Origin: a virus
Direction: 5' to 3' (one strand)
IMG/VR virus record: IMGVR_UViG_3300046376_000136
Coordinates: 1-41,058 of that record
Length of the DNA stretch: 41,058 bases
Part shown: one piece after another, positions 12,831 to 20,543 of the stretch
Layout of the letters: every line of letters starts with the position of its first letter
How positions within the stretch are numbered: the first letter of the stretch is position 1
Made by a program: the position numbers and the translations under genes
Notes under the pieces: generated by a model
The model's input: only the letters and a program-made list of their open reading frames with translations
Told to the model about the DNA's origin: nothing
The model's database searches: none

Positions 12831-13003
12831 CACTCTTCTCTTGTTAGGTAGTGTTCTACTATGTCTCGCTTCTCTCGGTCGCGTACTCGGCTGGCCTCTT
12901 CCAGCGCGGCTCGCATTGCTTGGTGCCTGTGTTCTCGGATTCGTTCACGGTCATCTGCGGCGGCGCGGATAAGAGCGATAGCTGCTGTGAGTCCGGTTTG
13001 CAT
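12830..13003 (-). CDS. Small helical protein (57 aa)
   Basis: ATG 13003 follows AAAGGGACCGCG; an ATG at 13039 would add 12 residues but has a weaker site. The product is a highly charged single helix (IRAAADDRERIREHRHQAMR, then RDREKRD). The frame lies over the 3' end of the next gene, which runs in a different frame across the same 145 bp. Both frames look translatable, so this may be a true overlap. Confidence 0.5.
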   Translation of the reverse strand: MQTGLTAAIALIRAAADDRERIREHRHQAMRAALEEASRVRDREKRDIVEHYLTREE

Positions 13004-13215
13004 CGCGGTCCCTTTCGGAAGAGTTTTTCTTTCGGACATCTCGCCCAATGGCTGACGGCGGCGCTCTCCGGGTGCGGCATCGGTTCCATCGGGATACTGC
13101 TACGGCTGGGCGTCGTCCACCATTCGATGGGTGCTAGACAACCTTTGCAACGGCTGTAGTTATTCCGGCGAAACCCGGCCTGTTGCAGTGCGGCGAGCGT
13201 GGTGGGGAACGGCAT
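12859..13215 (-). CDS. Conserved phage zinc-binding protein (118 aa)
   Basis: The first 60 residues carry the pattern FRRNNYSRCKGCLAPIEWWT, then SSIPMEPMP, SHWARCP and LFRK. From memory this is a common small phage family with CxxC plus HxxxC metal ligands. The family usually ends soon after CPxxxxFR; here the frame continues about 48 residues further, over the next gene. ATG 13215 overlaps the upstream TGA. A TGTAGTTAT site (13155-13163) falls in the NNYS codons. Confidence 0.65.
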   Translation of the reverse strand: MPFPTTLAALQQAGFRRNNYSRCKGCLAPIEWWTTPSRSSIPMEPMPHPESAAVSHWARCPKEKLFRKGPRCKPDSQQLSLLSAPPQMTVNESENTGTKQCEPRWKRPAEYATERSET

Positions 13216-13772
13216 CAGTGCCACCACTCGGGTATCAGTTTCAGGTGATGTCTGTAGTCCTCGCCCCTTTCTTTCGGGGGCAGGTACAGAACTTTATCCC
13301 CTGGGCCTTGGGTGTACGGAGCCATCAGGGTATCGGTGCCGCATCGTGGCCCTTTGATCGCCACCATCACAGCCTCATTCCATAGCTGCCGGGGCAGGTT
13401 CTTCATCTGGCCTCCGTGCTCGCGGAGGATGTCTAGGTAGCGTTTCTGGTATGCCTTGAATCCCTCTCTGCTGCCGTCCGGTCCCTCGATCTTGAAGTGG
13501 GCGCAGAACACGTCCGACATTACCCAGCGCGTATCACTGACCAGCACGATAGCTTGAGCGAAGGTTTCTCGCGCAACGTCGGCGGCGGCTCTCATCATCG
13601 CGTACTTGTCCGCTTCATTCTTCCAGCCAACGGCGGTCACATACGTTTCATCGTTCGGGCCGATGAGCATCAGCTTTGGGACAAAGCCCTCATCTTTGCT
13701 GTAGGGGATACTGGCGCGGTCTTCTCTCGCGACTAGCATTAGCTTGTTGAGCATTGCTTTCACTTCCACCAT
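13215..13772 (-). CDS. Unknown phage protein (185 aa)
   Basis: An alpha/beta protein with strands LMLIGPNDETYVTAVGW and AIVLVSDTRWVM and a helix-rich middle (KYAMMRAAADVARETFAQ), ending LIPEWWH. ATG 13772 overlaps the upstream gene by 13 nt and has GAGGTTGAAGA before it; a second ATG at 13754 is possible. I do not recognise a characterised family. Confidence 0.6.
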   Translation of the reverse strand: MVEVKAMLNKLMLVAREDRASIPYSKDEGFVPKLMLIGPNDETYVTAVGWKNEADKYAMMRAAADVARETFAQAIVLVSDTRWVMSDVFCAHFKIEGPDGSREGFKAYQKRYLDILREHGGQMKNLPRQLWNEAVMVAIKGPRCGTDTLMAPYTQGPGDKVLYLPPKERGEDYRHHLKLIPEWWH

Positions 13773-14353
13773 TCTTCAACCTCTTCGTCGTGGTGCAACC
13801 ATAGGGGGTCGCCGCAAACCCGTCCTAACAGAAAATGCCTCCAGCGCGGCGGGATGAGGCATTGCAGTTTAAGTTTTTCGTGGCCGTCTTCCGCTTGTCT
13901 GCGGGTCGCATAGCGGAGTTGCAATTGATCGTGGGGATAGTGTTTCGCGGTGTGCTTTTTGCGCTCGTCGTAGGCCGCTTCCTTCTCCGGCGTCATGGCT
14001 CCCCTGGCGGTGAGAACTAGCCACTCGCGGTCGGCCTTGCGGTTGGCCGGTGCAAACAACATCGTCTCGAAGATGAGCGGGGGGCCGATGCAAAAGAAGT
14101 TGTGATCTATGCCAAGCCATACCGTTGACAGCTTCTCGCCATACAGTGTCCGGGTCTGTCCTACGATGCGGTCCTCGTCCTGCTGCTCCAGCAGCAGCGC
14201 CCATTTCGTCGTCGCTGACAGTAGCTCGTCGCTGACTATCGGCTTGCCATCAGGGTAGTATGCGATGGGCCTGGGTTCGCGCCCCAAGACATTCCTAGCT
14301 GCAAGGGCATCCAATCCCTCACGGAGTTGCTTCAACTGCTCATCGTCGGCCAT
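13760..14353 (-). CDS. Unknown phage protein (197 aa)
   Basis: Contains STVWLGIDHNFFCIGPPLIF and ETMLF, a pattern shared by uncharacterised phage proteins that begin with a short helical segment and carry a beta-rich core. Two arginine/histidine-rich segments follow (ERKKHTAKHYPHDQLQLRYA, RRQAEDGHEK). No catalytic motif stands out. It heads the cassette of overlapping genes 14353-12068, just after a terminator. Confidence 0.6.
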   Translation of the reverse strand: MADDEQLKQLREGLDALAARNVLGREPRPIAYYPDGKPIVSDELLSATTKWALLLEQQDEDRIVGQTRTLYGEKLSTVWLGIDHNFFCIGPPLIFETMLFAPANRKADREWLVLTARGAMTPEKEAAYDERKKHTAKHYPHDQLQLRYATRRQAEDGHEKLKLQCLIPPRWRHFLLGRVCGDPLWLHHDEEVEEWWK

Positions 14354-14378
14354 GTTTCTACCTCTGAGAATGGGAAAT

Positions 14379-14405
14379 GGGACTCACGCTTACAACGTGA
14401 GTCCC
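14379..14405 (-). terminator. Hairpin terminator after the ATPase operon
   Basis: GGGACTCACG (14379-14388) pairs perfectly with CGTGAGTCCC (14396-14405) around a 7-nt loop. The leftward transcript has only a short U-run after it (CATTTCC), while the + strand reads TCTCTTGTTTT. It probably ends the ATPase operon and may also block the opposite direction. Confidence 0.6.
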
Positions 14406-14469
14406 TCTCTTGTTTTGCTCTACTCGTATCCACTCCGGGGTTAGGCCGTTGCGGGATTGGGTGCTGCTT

Positions 14470-15819
14470 TTACGACGCTACTGCAACTTTCTTGCGCTTC
14501 ACCTTCGCGGTGGGCCGTGGCTCCGGCTCCGCGTTGACTGCTTTTACCTCGCCGTCTTCTAGGTACACACCAACCTTGCCGGATGTGTCAACCACTTCAA
14601 CGAAGACCTGAAAGTCTTGTGCGTGCGCCATCTCTGAAACGATGTTCATAGACTTCGCATCCAACAGGCTTCCATCTTTGATCCGCATCACGCGAAGCTC
14701 CGGGTTTGAAGCCATGCCGATAGCAACGCTGGCCCTGATCTGGTCGGCGTTGCTTACTTGGTCGAACGGCAATCCTTCATAGATGACTTCCTTATCCCCG
14801 AACGCCAAACCGGGAACCGGAAACTCGGCCTCGGAGATAGCCTTGGCCCTGACTGCGGCGCGTTCGTCCATCGCGGTACTAAGCGCCTCAATCTCCCGGT
14901 CGAGTTCATCGATTTCAGAGTCGAAGCCTTCGCGCTGGCGGCGGCGGTCAATCCCTGCGTTGACGGTTCTTGCGTGGGTGATCTGCGCGGCAAGCTCCTC
15001 CGCGTTCTTCGGCTCCGGCAACGTCGGCCACTTGTCCATCTCTGCGTCAACCTTCTTGAGTGTCGCATCCCAAGCATTCGCCTCCTCCTCCAGTTCATCG
15101 GCCTGGGCGCGTAGCGCTGCAACGCGCTCCCGCTGGTCTGCGATGTCCGTAGAGAGTTGGCGGCGGTGGCCTATCTTCTCTCTGCGCTCCCTGTCCTGCC
15201 GTGCGATGTCATCGTTGAAGGTGCTGACTTCGCGTAGCTCCTGCACTAGCGCGGCCTCGTCAATCTTCTCGCTCGGAAGGTTGTCGGGAACGGCGAAGGC
15301 ATCGCGGCGAATCTGGATGGCATCGCGCTCCTTCTTCGCCTCGCGGCGGCGGAGGTAGTCGGCGTTGTAGGCGGCGTCGAGTGCGTCCACGTCGATGTCC
15401 AGCTTTACGAGTGAGCGCAAAACCTCTGACTGCTTCTCCGGCTTCATCCGCAGAAATTCGAGCGGGTCGAAACTGATCCGCCCCATGAGTCCATCGAGGA
15501 GGGCCTGTGGGGATGCATACCGGCTCTTGTTCGATTTCGATTCCAGCGCGAGGGTGCCGTTGCGGTTGCCGCCCTCGAAGAAGCGGCGGGTTACAACGAT
15601 GTCGCCTAAGTCGAGTTGGATAACTCCCTTCCCTGCCCCTTTACGAACGGGCTGTGAAGGTACGTTGCTGGTCCCGGTCAAGGCCCATTCGATGGAGTCA
15701 AGAATGCTGGTCTTCCCGCTGCCGTTGCCTCCGCTGATGCGGTTGACGTAGTTACTCGGCGTGAGGTCGATAGCCTTCAACCGCTTGATGTTTTCTGATG
15801 TGAGTTTAATAATCCTCAT
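14470..15819 (-). CDS. RecF/SMC-like AAA ATPase (449 aa)
   Basis: Starts RIIKLTSENIKRLKAIDL, typical of RecF/Rad50/SMC-type ATPases, with Walker A GGNGSGKT at about 30-37. A central charged coiled coil spans about 155-310 (RERREKIGHRR, VAALRAQADELEEEA). The C-terminal half supplies the likely signature region (QVSNADQIRASVAIGMAS) and a degenerate Walker B (LRVMRIKDGSLLD). The tail is basic (KVKRKKVAVAS). In phages such ATPases act in DNA repair or recombination, often beside an exonuclease; none is visible here. It is the last of three genes coupled by ATGA overlaps with the coiled-coil and ribbon-helix-helix proteins. Confidence 0.8.
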   Translation of the reverse strand: MRIIKLTSENIKRLKAIDLTPSNYVNRISGGNGSGKTSILDSIEWALTGTSNVPSQPVRKGAGKGVIQLDLGDIVVTRRFFEGGNRNGTLALESKSNKSRYASPQALLDGLMGRISFDPLEFLRMKPEKQSEVLRSLVKLDIDVDALDAAYNADYLRRREAKKERDAIQIRRDAFAVPDNLPSEKIDEAALVQELREVSTFNDDIARQDRERREKIGHRRQLSTDIADQRERVAALRAQADELEEEANAWDATLKKVDAEMDKWPTLPEPKNAEELAAQITHARTVNAGIDRRRQREGFDSEIDELDREIEALSTAMDERAAVRAKAISEAEFPVPGLAFGDKEVIYEGLPFDQVSNADQIRASVAIGMASNPELRVMRIKDGSLLDAKSMNIVSEMAHAQDFQVFVEVVDTSGKVGVYLEDGEVKAVNAEPEPRPTAKVKRKKVAVAS

Positions 15820-16115
15820 GCGGTCGCGCCTTCTTTCGCTGCTGCCAAAACGTTCAGTTTTTCCATTACGGTATCGTGGTTAAGTCTCATCTCTTGCCGC
15901 ATGAGTTCGAGATTTTCCCTCGTGACATCCTGATTATTTTTCATCTGCTGCTTGATGAGTTCCATGTTGGTTTGCAGGGTGGCATACTGCGCTTGCTCGG
16001 CTTGCCATCGTGCATCGGCAATCTGGCCGTATGCGCCGATGCTCTCTTTGATTGCGGAGAGTTCGGGGGCGATGAAGTCTTGTAGCAGTTTGCGGACATC
16101 GTCTACTACGCTCAT
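15816..16115 (-). CDS. Coiled-coil partner protein (99 aa)
   Basis: Almost wholly helical: an N-terminal segment VVDDVRKLLQDFIAPELSAI, then heptad-like repeats to the end (TLQTNMELIKQQMKNNQDVT, LELMRQEMRLNHDTVMEKL). It is joined by ATGA overlaps to both neighbours, so it is made in step with the RecF-like ATPase and probably forms an oligomer or binds it. No enzymatic motif. The N-terminal VRKxLQDFxAPEL pattern also occurs in bacterial chromosomal proteins with helix-rich domains, as far as I recall. Confidence 0.65.
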   Translation of the reverse strand: MSVVDDVRKLLQDFIAPELSAIKESIGAYGQIADARWQAEQAQYATLQTNMELIKQQMKNNQDVTRENLELMRQEMRLNHDTVMEKLNVLAAAKEGATA

Positions 16116-16294
16116 CGCGTCCCTGCTTTCTTCTTGGCGGCGGTGGGCTTGGTTCCGTTGGCTTGGTGGCTGAGGTAAAAGTCAATGATCTTGTTCAAGA
16201 GCGAAGTACGGTCGCGGTGATCTGCTGCCGCCATCTCGTCGAGAACTTTAACCGTGGCAGAGGGACAATAAAAATTGAGCTTTGTTTTGGTCAT
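16112..16294 (-). CDS. Ribbon-helix-helix (Arc/MetJ/CopG-like) DNA-binding protein (60 aa)
   Basis: TKTKLNFYCPSATVKVLDEM and the next helix ADHRDRTSLLNKIIDFYLS fit the strand-helix-helix fold of small dimeric repressors; a Lys/Ala-rich tail follows. I chose the ATG at 16294. The promoter -10 (16302-16307) lies so close that the transcript would start at or beside the ATG, so the gene is probably translated from a leaderless mRNA. ATG 16306 is an alternative but overlaps the -10. Autoregulation through the tandem TCCGTTGT repeats in the promoter is inferred. It is first in an operon with the coiled-coil and RecF-like genes. Confidence 0.75.
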   Translation of the reverse strand: MTKTKLNFYCPSATVKVLDEMAAADHRDRTSLLNKIIDFYLSHQANGTKPTAAKKKAGTR

Positions 16295-16301
16295 AGGCTC
16301 T

Positions 16302-16329
16302 ACCATACTCCGTTGTATTCCGTTGTCAA
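16302..16329 (-). promoter_or_regulatory. Promoter with tandem operator for the RHH-ATPase operon
   Basis: On the - strand TTGACA (16324-16329) is a perfect -35 box, followed by a 16-bp spacer and TATGGT (16302-16307, 4 of 6 bases). The + strand reads TCCGTTGT twice (16309-16316 and 16319-16326) with a 10-bp period, inside the spacer and -35. Direct repeats one helical turn apart suit a ribbon-helix-helix repressor. Confidence 0.65.
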
Positions 16330-16330
16330 A

Positions 16331-16369
16331 AGAAAAAAAGGCTCTGACCCTCGCTGCAAGGGTCAGAGC
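16331..16369 (-). terminator. Intrinsic terminator ending the structural operon
   Basis: GCTCTGACCCT (16341-16351) pairs perfectly with AGGGTCAGAGC (16359-16369). On the - strand a CTTTTTTTC run follows, giving a classical Rho-independent terminator. It stands 13 bp after the last structural-operon gene, and its U-run abuts the -35 box of the next promoter. Confidence 0.9.
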
Positions 16370-16382
16370 GGCAAAGGGAACT

Positions 16383-16607
16383 TTAAGCCTCGGCAACGGG
16401 TTGGATCGGCTCCTCCGTGGGTGCCGGTACCAGTGCGCCGGTCGGTTCGTTCCAGCGGTAGCCAGGGTGCGCGGCCACGATCTGTTCGATGTACTTGGTT
16501 CGTGCGGCTAGATTCTCGCGGAGCGCCTGTTGCATCGCCGCATGTTTCAGGCCGAAGTTTTCCAGCTTGGTTATTTCCAGTTCGCTTAGGACGTTGCCGT
16601 TTACCAT
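16383..16607 (-). CDS. Small helical phage protein (74 aa)
   Basis: ATG 16607 follows AGGAGAAAGAGGGC. The protein has a helical N-terminal two thirds (SELEITKLENFGLKHAAMQQ, ENLAARTKYIEQIVAAHPG) and a Pro/Glu-rich tail (PAPTEEPIQPVAEA). The build LEITKLENFxLKxxxxQQxL is common in small phage proteins encoded next to tail genes. Last gene of the long structural operon. Confidence 0.6.
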   Translation of the reverse strand: MVNGNVLSELEITKLENFGLKHAAMQQALRENLAARTKYIEQIVAAHPGYRWNEPTGALVPAPTEEPIQPVAEA

Positions 16608-16620
16608 GCCCTCTTTCTCC

Positions 16621-19554
16621 TTATGCAATCGCTGTGATCAAACCGTTAACGACCGTGACTGTATTGGCCGATGTAATTGTCCCGCTCACTCCCGCATGGC
16701 CATTCACAGTAATTGGACCCGTAATCCCCACGCCTGCCGTACTACCCAGCGTTAGTATCTCTGTCCCACTGACGCGGAATCTGTGAAAACCGGCTTGCAT
16801 CCAGTTGTCCACGGTGTCGTAGTACATATCTGTGATGACCGGGTAGCCGCCGTCACAACACGTAATCCCTTGGGTTCCTCCAGCGGATGTATCGAAGATG
16901 AGCGCCTTGGTGGTGTTGTCGCCGGTTATCTGTACGCCGCTCCCTTGAAGGGTTGTCAGAAAGGTTGCGCCATAGCCGACAGTGAGACCTCCGTTTTGGA
17001 TAACTACACTACCGCCGATTTGAACAGCGCCGGTTAAATCCCATGTCCCTGCCGTAGTCGCCCCTGGATCGAAAGTAATGTTCCCCTGCAAAATCGAGAG
17101 AACCGTCACCTTCGCATTCGGATTCGCGCCTGGGTTCGCAGAACCGTCTGACAGGTAGGAAGGCGATGCGGGACTCGCAACAGAGAGAACGGCGTTGGGT
17201 TGCGGCGGGGCGTTGCTCATCGCCAGTCCATAACTATAAAAGCCCGACATTTGTATGCCACCCGGAGGGGTGACGGGGCCTCCAGCAGCATAGTAATTAG
17301 TGGCGGAATTCCCACAGCGAATCAGGATTGCTTGCGCTCCGCCACAGAAGCCGGGGCCGCTGAGTTCCAGATCAAGGCCAATCGAGCCGCCACCGAGAGG
17401 GGTTGGGCTTATCTGATATCTATCAAGCAGGAACCCTGAACCGCCAAAGGCGGGAAAGTGGGGACATTCCACAGCGTCTCCGGCTTGCCAACGAACCCCG
17501 TTCTGTTCCAACGTTGCGTTGAGGTTGGCGAAGGTCACAAGACTAGTAACTTCCGCTCCGGGGCACAGGTGGAAGCCGGAGTTAGCTCCGGTTGATGTCG
17601 CTGCTTCAGCGGCTACAGCGGGGGTGCTCTGCGGGAGGATGCGGCCTGCCATAGAGCCTGCCGCTTGATACCCATAGATGAGATTGACTCCATCCAGAGA
17701 TGCGAAGGCGAAGTAGCTTGAGCGCATCCCCGAAAATGCTAGGTTGGCGTCCATGCTGATGTACTGGCCCTGAATCCCTCCCTTAAAGATGATGCTCGGG
17801 TGGTCGAATTGTGGGTTTCGTAACTTCATGGTGAGGGTTTGTTGCATACCCGAACCTACGGCTACGGGGGCCGAAGCTGTGGTGAGGATGGATTGCTCGG
17901 GATAATTTGGACCTGCAATGGTTACAACATCGCCAGCGGCGAACGGGGGAAATGTTCCGCCGATCTTTGCCAGATTCACCACTAAAGACTGGCTGACGGG
18001 AGTATTCGCCGGTTGGTTGCTAAAGGGTATCCCTGTGGTTGTGGTGATACCTGCGGCGGTGCTGAGGGGTAGTTGTCCAGCGGGTAAGACTGCCCATTGC
18101 GCCGCAGAAGTAGCCGGGGCATGGTTTGCATTGCCCGGTACAAGACTGACGTAGTTATTCCCGCCTGAAGTAACGATGTTCCCCGCTGCATAAGTGGTCG
18201 TCGCACTCCACGCGGCTGCGGTCACGACAAGGTTGGTGATGGGAAGCTGGTTGAGATAGGTTTCTACTGCCCCTGCTCCTATGTCCATGTAGGTGGGCGT
18301 GCTCGCGCCGTTCCAATTGCCGTTGAGTTGTCCCTTTGAGATGTTGAGTAAGAATGCGCCGTCGGTCAGATGGTTAGCTCCTCCCGTCAGCGTGTAAGTC
18401 GGAGCCATATCGCCTGTGCCGGTCGTCGTAGCGATAGTTCCGTGGAAATAGCCTTGGAGTTCCCAGACGTGGGCGCTAATTCCCGTCACGCCTTCATCAG
18501 ATCCCGCCGCAGTTCCACCATCCGACAGGACATAAAAGTAGAGTCCCGCCGTATCGCCTATGGCATGGCGCTCCAAAGTCCCGCTCTCCATTTGGCAGAT
18601 GCCACGCTGCCCTTGATACATGGTGTGGTAGTGATGTTTTGTCACACTCCACTGGCCGGAAAAATTGAATCCCGCCCCTGCCGTAACGCTGATGGTTTCC
18701 TCTTGAACATAACTGGGGTTGGCGAGGGAACGGTCCTCTTCGTCAACGTTGTTCGTCGTCGCCATTTTGCCTTGCATGAGGCCTGGAACGTTGAGCGTGC
18801 TCTGGGTGGATGCATCGGTGGTGATCTGGGACGGCGATACTAACGGCCCTGCGGATTGATAGAAAGACAACTGCCCGGTGTTGCCGGGGTTCACTCCGCC
18901 TCCGCCTCCGCCTCCGCCTCCGCTGTTGGCGAAGGTTCTGACCGGCGAGCCTTGCGAGGTCAGTTCCCCTTGCACATCCATAGGCGGGTAAACGATGACC
19001 TTGTCTACCGTGTTGCCAGTTCCCCGCATTGCTTGCATCCAGTAGGTATCGACTCCGCTGTCCTTCGCGGCTAAAAAAACCAGGCTGTCAGCGTGGGCTG
19101 AAATAGACCACAGCCTTTCATCTATGGGGGCCAGTGCGTTGATGAGGGACACTATTGCTTTTTGCTGCCCGTCGCCGCTCAATCCAACTGAGACATTAGA
19201 TGATGTGAAATCCGGTGGGATAAAACCAAAGGCTTTCAGTTGACCGCCAAACTGCCCATGCGAGAGTTGCATAAATTCGGCGGCAACGAAGTTGAAGCCG
19301 TTCCACTCCCAGTTCTGAAACTGGGTGTCGCGCTGATCGGATATGTAGGTGGTTGCTGAACCGCGCACCACTGCGCCTATCTCCTCGGTGCTGGTGTAGC
19401 CATGCACGATGATGACCTCGCCTACTCCCGCGTTGTACTTCTGGATGTAGTCGACGGCGGCTTGGATGCTGGGGAATCCGCCATTGGTTCCCACATAGAA
19501 GACGTTGTTGACTTGGTTGATGCCGATGGGTCCTAACGTCGTTGCTGTCGCCAT
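16621..19554 (-). CDS. Tail fibre/tailspike-like protein (977 aa)
   Basis: N-terminal part NQVNNVFYVGTNGGFPSIQA, then AVDYIQKYNAG and VIIVHGYT has the opening of pectate-lyase-like beta-helix proteins. A run of nine glycines (around residue 215) links this to a long Ser/Thr/Gly/Asn-rich, beta-strand-dense body with repeats of the GGSVVIQNGGLTVGYGATFL kind near the C-terminus. This suits a receptor-binding fibre or spike. The ATG at 19554 follows AAGGAGTGAGTC. The C-terminal segment (TVNGHAGVSGTITSANTVTV) resembles fibre tips. Enzyme activity cannot be judged. Its position directly after two small fibre-type genes supports the tail role. Confidence 0.75.
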   Translation of the reverse strand: MATATTLGPIGINQVNNVFYVGTNGGFPSIQAAVDYIQKYNAGVGEVIIVHGYTSTEEIGAVVRGSATTYISDQRDTQFQNWEWNGFNFVAAEFMQLSHGQFGGQLKAFGFIPPDFTSSNVSVGLSGDGQQKAIVSLINALAPIDERLWSISAHADSLVFLAAKDSGVDTYWMQAMRGTGNTVDKVIVYPPMDVQGELTSQGSPVRTFANSGGGGGGGGGVNPGNTGQLSFYQSAGPLVSPSQITTDASTQSTLNVPGLMQGKMATTNNVDEEDRSLANPSYVQEETISVTAGAGFNFSGQWSVTKHHYHTMYQGQRGICQMESGTLERHAIGDTAGLYFYVLSDGGTAAGSDEGVTGISAHVWELQGYFHGTIATTTGTGDMAPTYTLTGGANHLTDGAFLLNISKGQLNGNWNGASTPTYMDIGAGAVETYLNQLPITNLVVTAAAWSATTTYAAGNIVTSGGNNYVSLVPGNANHAPATSAAQWAVLPAGQLPLSTAAGITTTTGIPFSNQPANTPVSQSLVVNLAKIGGTFPPFAAGDVVTIAGPNYPEQSILTTASAPVAVGSGMQQTLTMKLRNPQFDHPSIIFKGGIQGQYISMDANLAFSGMRSSYFAFASLDGVNLIYGYQAAGSMAGRILPQSTPAVAAEAATSTGANSGFHLCPGAEVTSLVTFANLNATLEQNGVRWQAGDAVECPHFPAFGGSGFLLDRYQISPTPLGGGSIGLDLELSGPGFCGGAQAILIRCGNSATNYYAAGGPVTPPGGIQMSGFYSYGLAMSNAPPQPNAVLSVASPASPSYLSDGSANPGANPNAKVTVLSILQGNITFDPGATTAGTWDLTGAVQIGGSVVIQNGGLTVGYGATFLTTLQGSGVQITGDNTTKALIFDTSAGGTQGITCCDGGYPVITDMYYDTVDNWMQAGFHRFRVSGTEILTLGSTAGVGITGPITVNGHAGVSGTITSANTVTVVNGLITAIA
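18894..18923. repeat. Five tandem CTCCGC hexamers encoding poly-Gly
   Basis: Five uninterrupted CTCCGC units encode most of the nine-glycine linker of the tail fibre protein. Such a simple repeat can change length by slippage in 6-bp steps, which adds or removes two glycines without a frameshift. Confidence 0.85.
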
Positions 19555-19565
19555 GACTCACTCCT

Positions 19566-19862
19566 TCAAGCTCGCGGCAAATTGGCGTCCAACCCGCCAT
19601 CGTTGCCGATAAAGTTATGCACGCTGATTTGTCCGGGGCCGCGTCCTACGTCTGCCGCATTGCGGCAATTCGACGGCCAAAAGAAGGCGTGGCCTCCCTT
19701 GGCGTCCTGATGAAAGATGAAGGTGTACAAAACTCCTGGCGCGATGTTCCGCACCTTCGCCGTCGACACGTTATTGCGGAGGTGGACGATGAAACACGCG
19801 GCCACGGTGCCATCAAAGATGATGGGTGAGGCGGAACTATAGAGCATGTACTGCCGTCTCAT
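19566..19862 (-). CDS. Small fibre-associated protein, paralogue of the C-terminal half of its neighbour (98 aa)
   Basis: NNVSTAKVRNIAPGVLYTFI and FHQDAKGGHAFFWPSN align with the neighbour's GNVLHANFQDMVPGNLYTFI and ILQDGTGGWQFNWGA. Both end in a short segment before a GQ or DG turn. This beta-sandwich-like module is often repeated in phage fibre proteins. The ATG at 19862 overlaps the neighbour's stop (ATGA), so the two are made together. The duplication is visible at residue level; the function is inferred from context. Confidence 0.65.
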   Translation of the reverse strand: MRRQYMLYSSASPIIFDGTVAACFIVHLRNNVSTAKVRNIAPGVLYTFIFHQDAKGGHAFFWPSNCRNAADVGRGPGQISVHNFIGNDGGLDANLPRA

Positions 19863-20533
19863 GAGTAGGCTCCTCCGCTGATCGCGTAGAGTTGCCCGTC
19901 GTAATCGGCAACGAAGGTCTGAATGGTTCGTGCATTGGGGTCATGCTTCACCATCGTTCCGTTATGCACGGTCGCGCCCCAGTTGAACTGCCATCCTCCG
20001 GTTCCATCCTGAAGGATGATGAACGTATAGAGGTTGCCCGGTACCATGTCTTGAAAATTGGCATGGAGAACGTTGCCGGTGAGCGTGGTCTTGAATGCGG
20101 TATAGCCAACGTTGCCGTCAAACGTCATGGTGTCGTTGCCGGTCAACACTAGAAGCTCATCGATGATCAGCGGTGGTACCGGCATCATCGGTAGGGATGG
20201 GTCAAACGGGACAAGGTCTTCGAGAATATAAGCGGTGTCGCCTAGAAAAACATAGGCGTTGGTCTGCACCACATCACCGTTCGAGTCCTTCACGGTGACG
20301 GTGTAGTAGGTTCCCGGTGGCTCGATGATGTCATTGCCCGGTACATCTACGGTGAAGGTGCCGTCACTGCCAACGTCGAGGTCGACTGTAGTTACTCGGG
20401 CAAAGGTGATGTCTCCCTTGTTACTACCTAGCCGGGGGTTTCGTGGGCCATATCCGCACAGTGCGAACACCACACTCCCCGGCTCTATCGTTTCCTCTTG
20501 GATGGTTCCCAGTCTTCCGGTTACGGATGCCAT
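19859..20533 (-). CDS. Tail fibre N-terminal/adaptor-type protein (224 aa)
   Basis: ATG 20533 follows GAGGTAAAGCCG, ten bases after the upstream stop. Residues 1-95 carry a pattern I associate with phage fibre N-terminal modules: ASVTGRLGTIQEETIEPGSV, FALCGYGPRNPR, GTFTVDVPGNDIIEPPGTYY and TVTVKDSNGDVV. A Pro-rich hinge (DPSLPMMPVPPLI) leads to a C-terminal module (about 150-224) duplicated as the next gene. It likely links fibres to the tail. A TGTAGTTAC site lies inside (20387-20395). Confidence 0.65.
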   Translation of the reverse strand: MASVTGRLGTIQEETIEPGSVVFALCGYGPRNPRLGSNKGDITFARVTTVDLDVGSDGTFTVDVPGNDIIEPPGTYYTVTVKDSNGDVVQTNAYVFLGDTAYILEDLVPFDPSLPMMPVPPLIIDELLVLTGNDTMTFDGNVGYTAFKTTLTGNVLHANFQDMVPGNLYTFIILQDGTGGWQFNWGATVHNGTMVKHDPNARTIQTFVADYDGQLYAISGGAYS

Positions 20534-20543
20534 CGGCTTTACC

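Noticed and set aside
14754-15358. Several 118-191 codon frames on both strands over the RecF-like ATPase
   Set aside because: Shadows of the charged coiled-coil coding region; Arg/Ser-rich with no motif or ribosome site.
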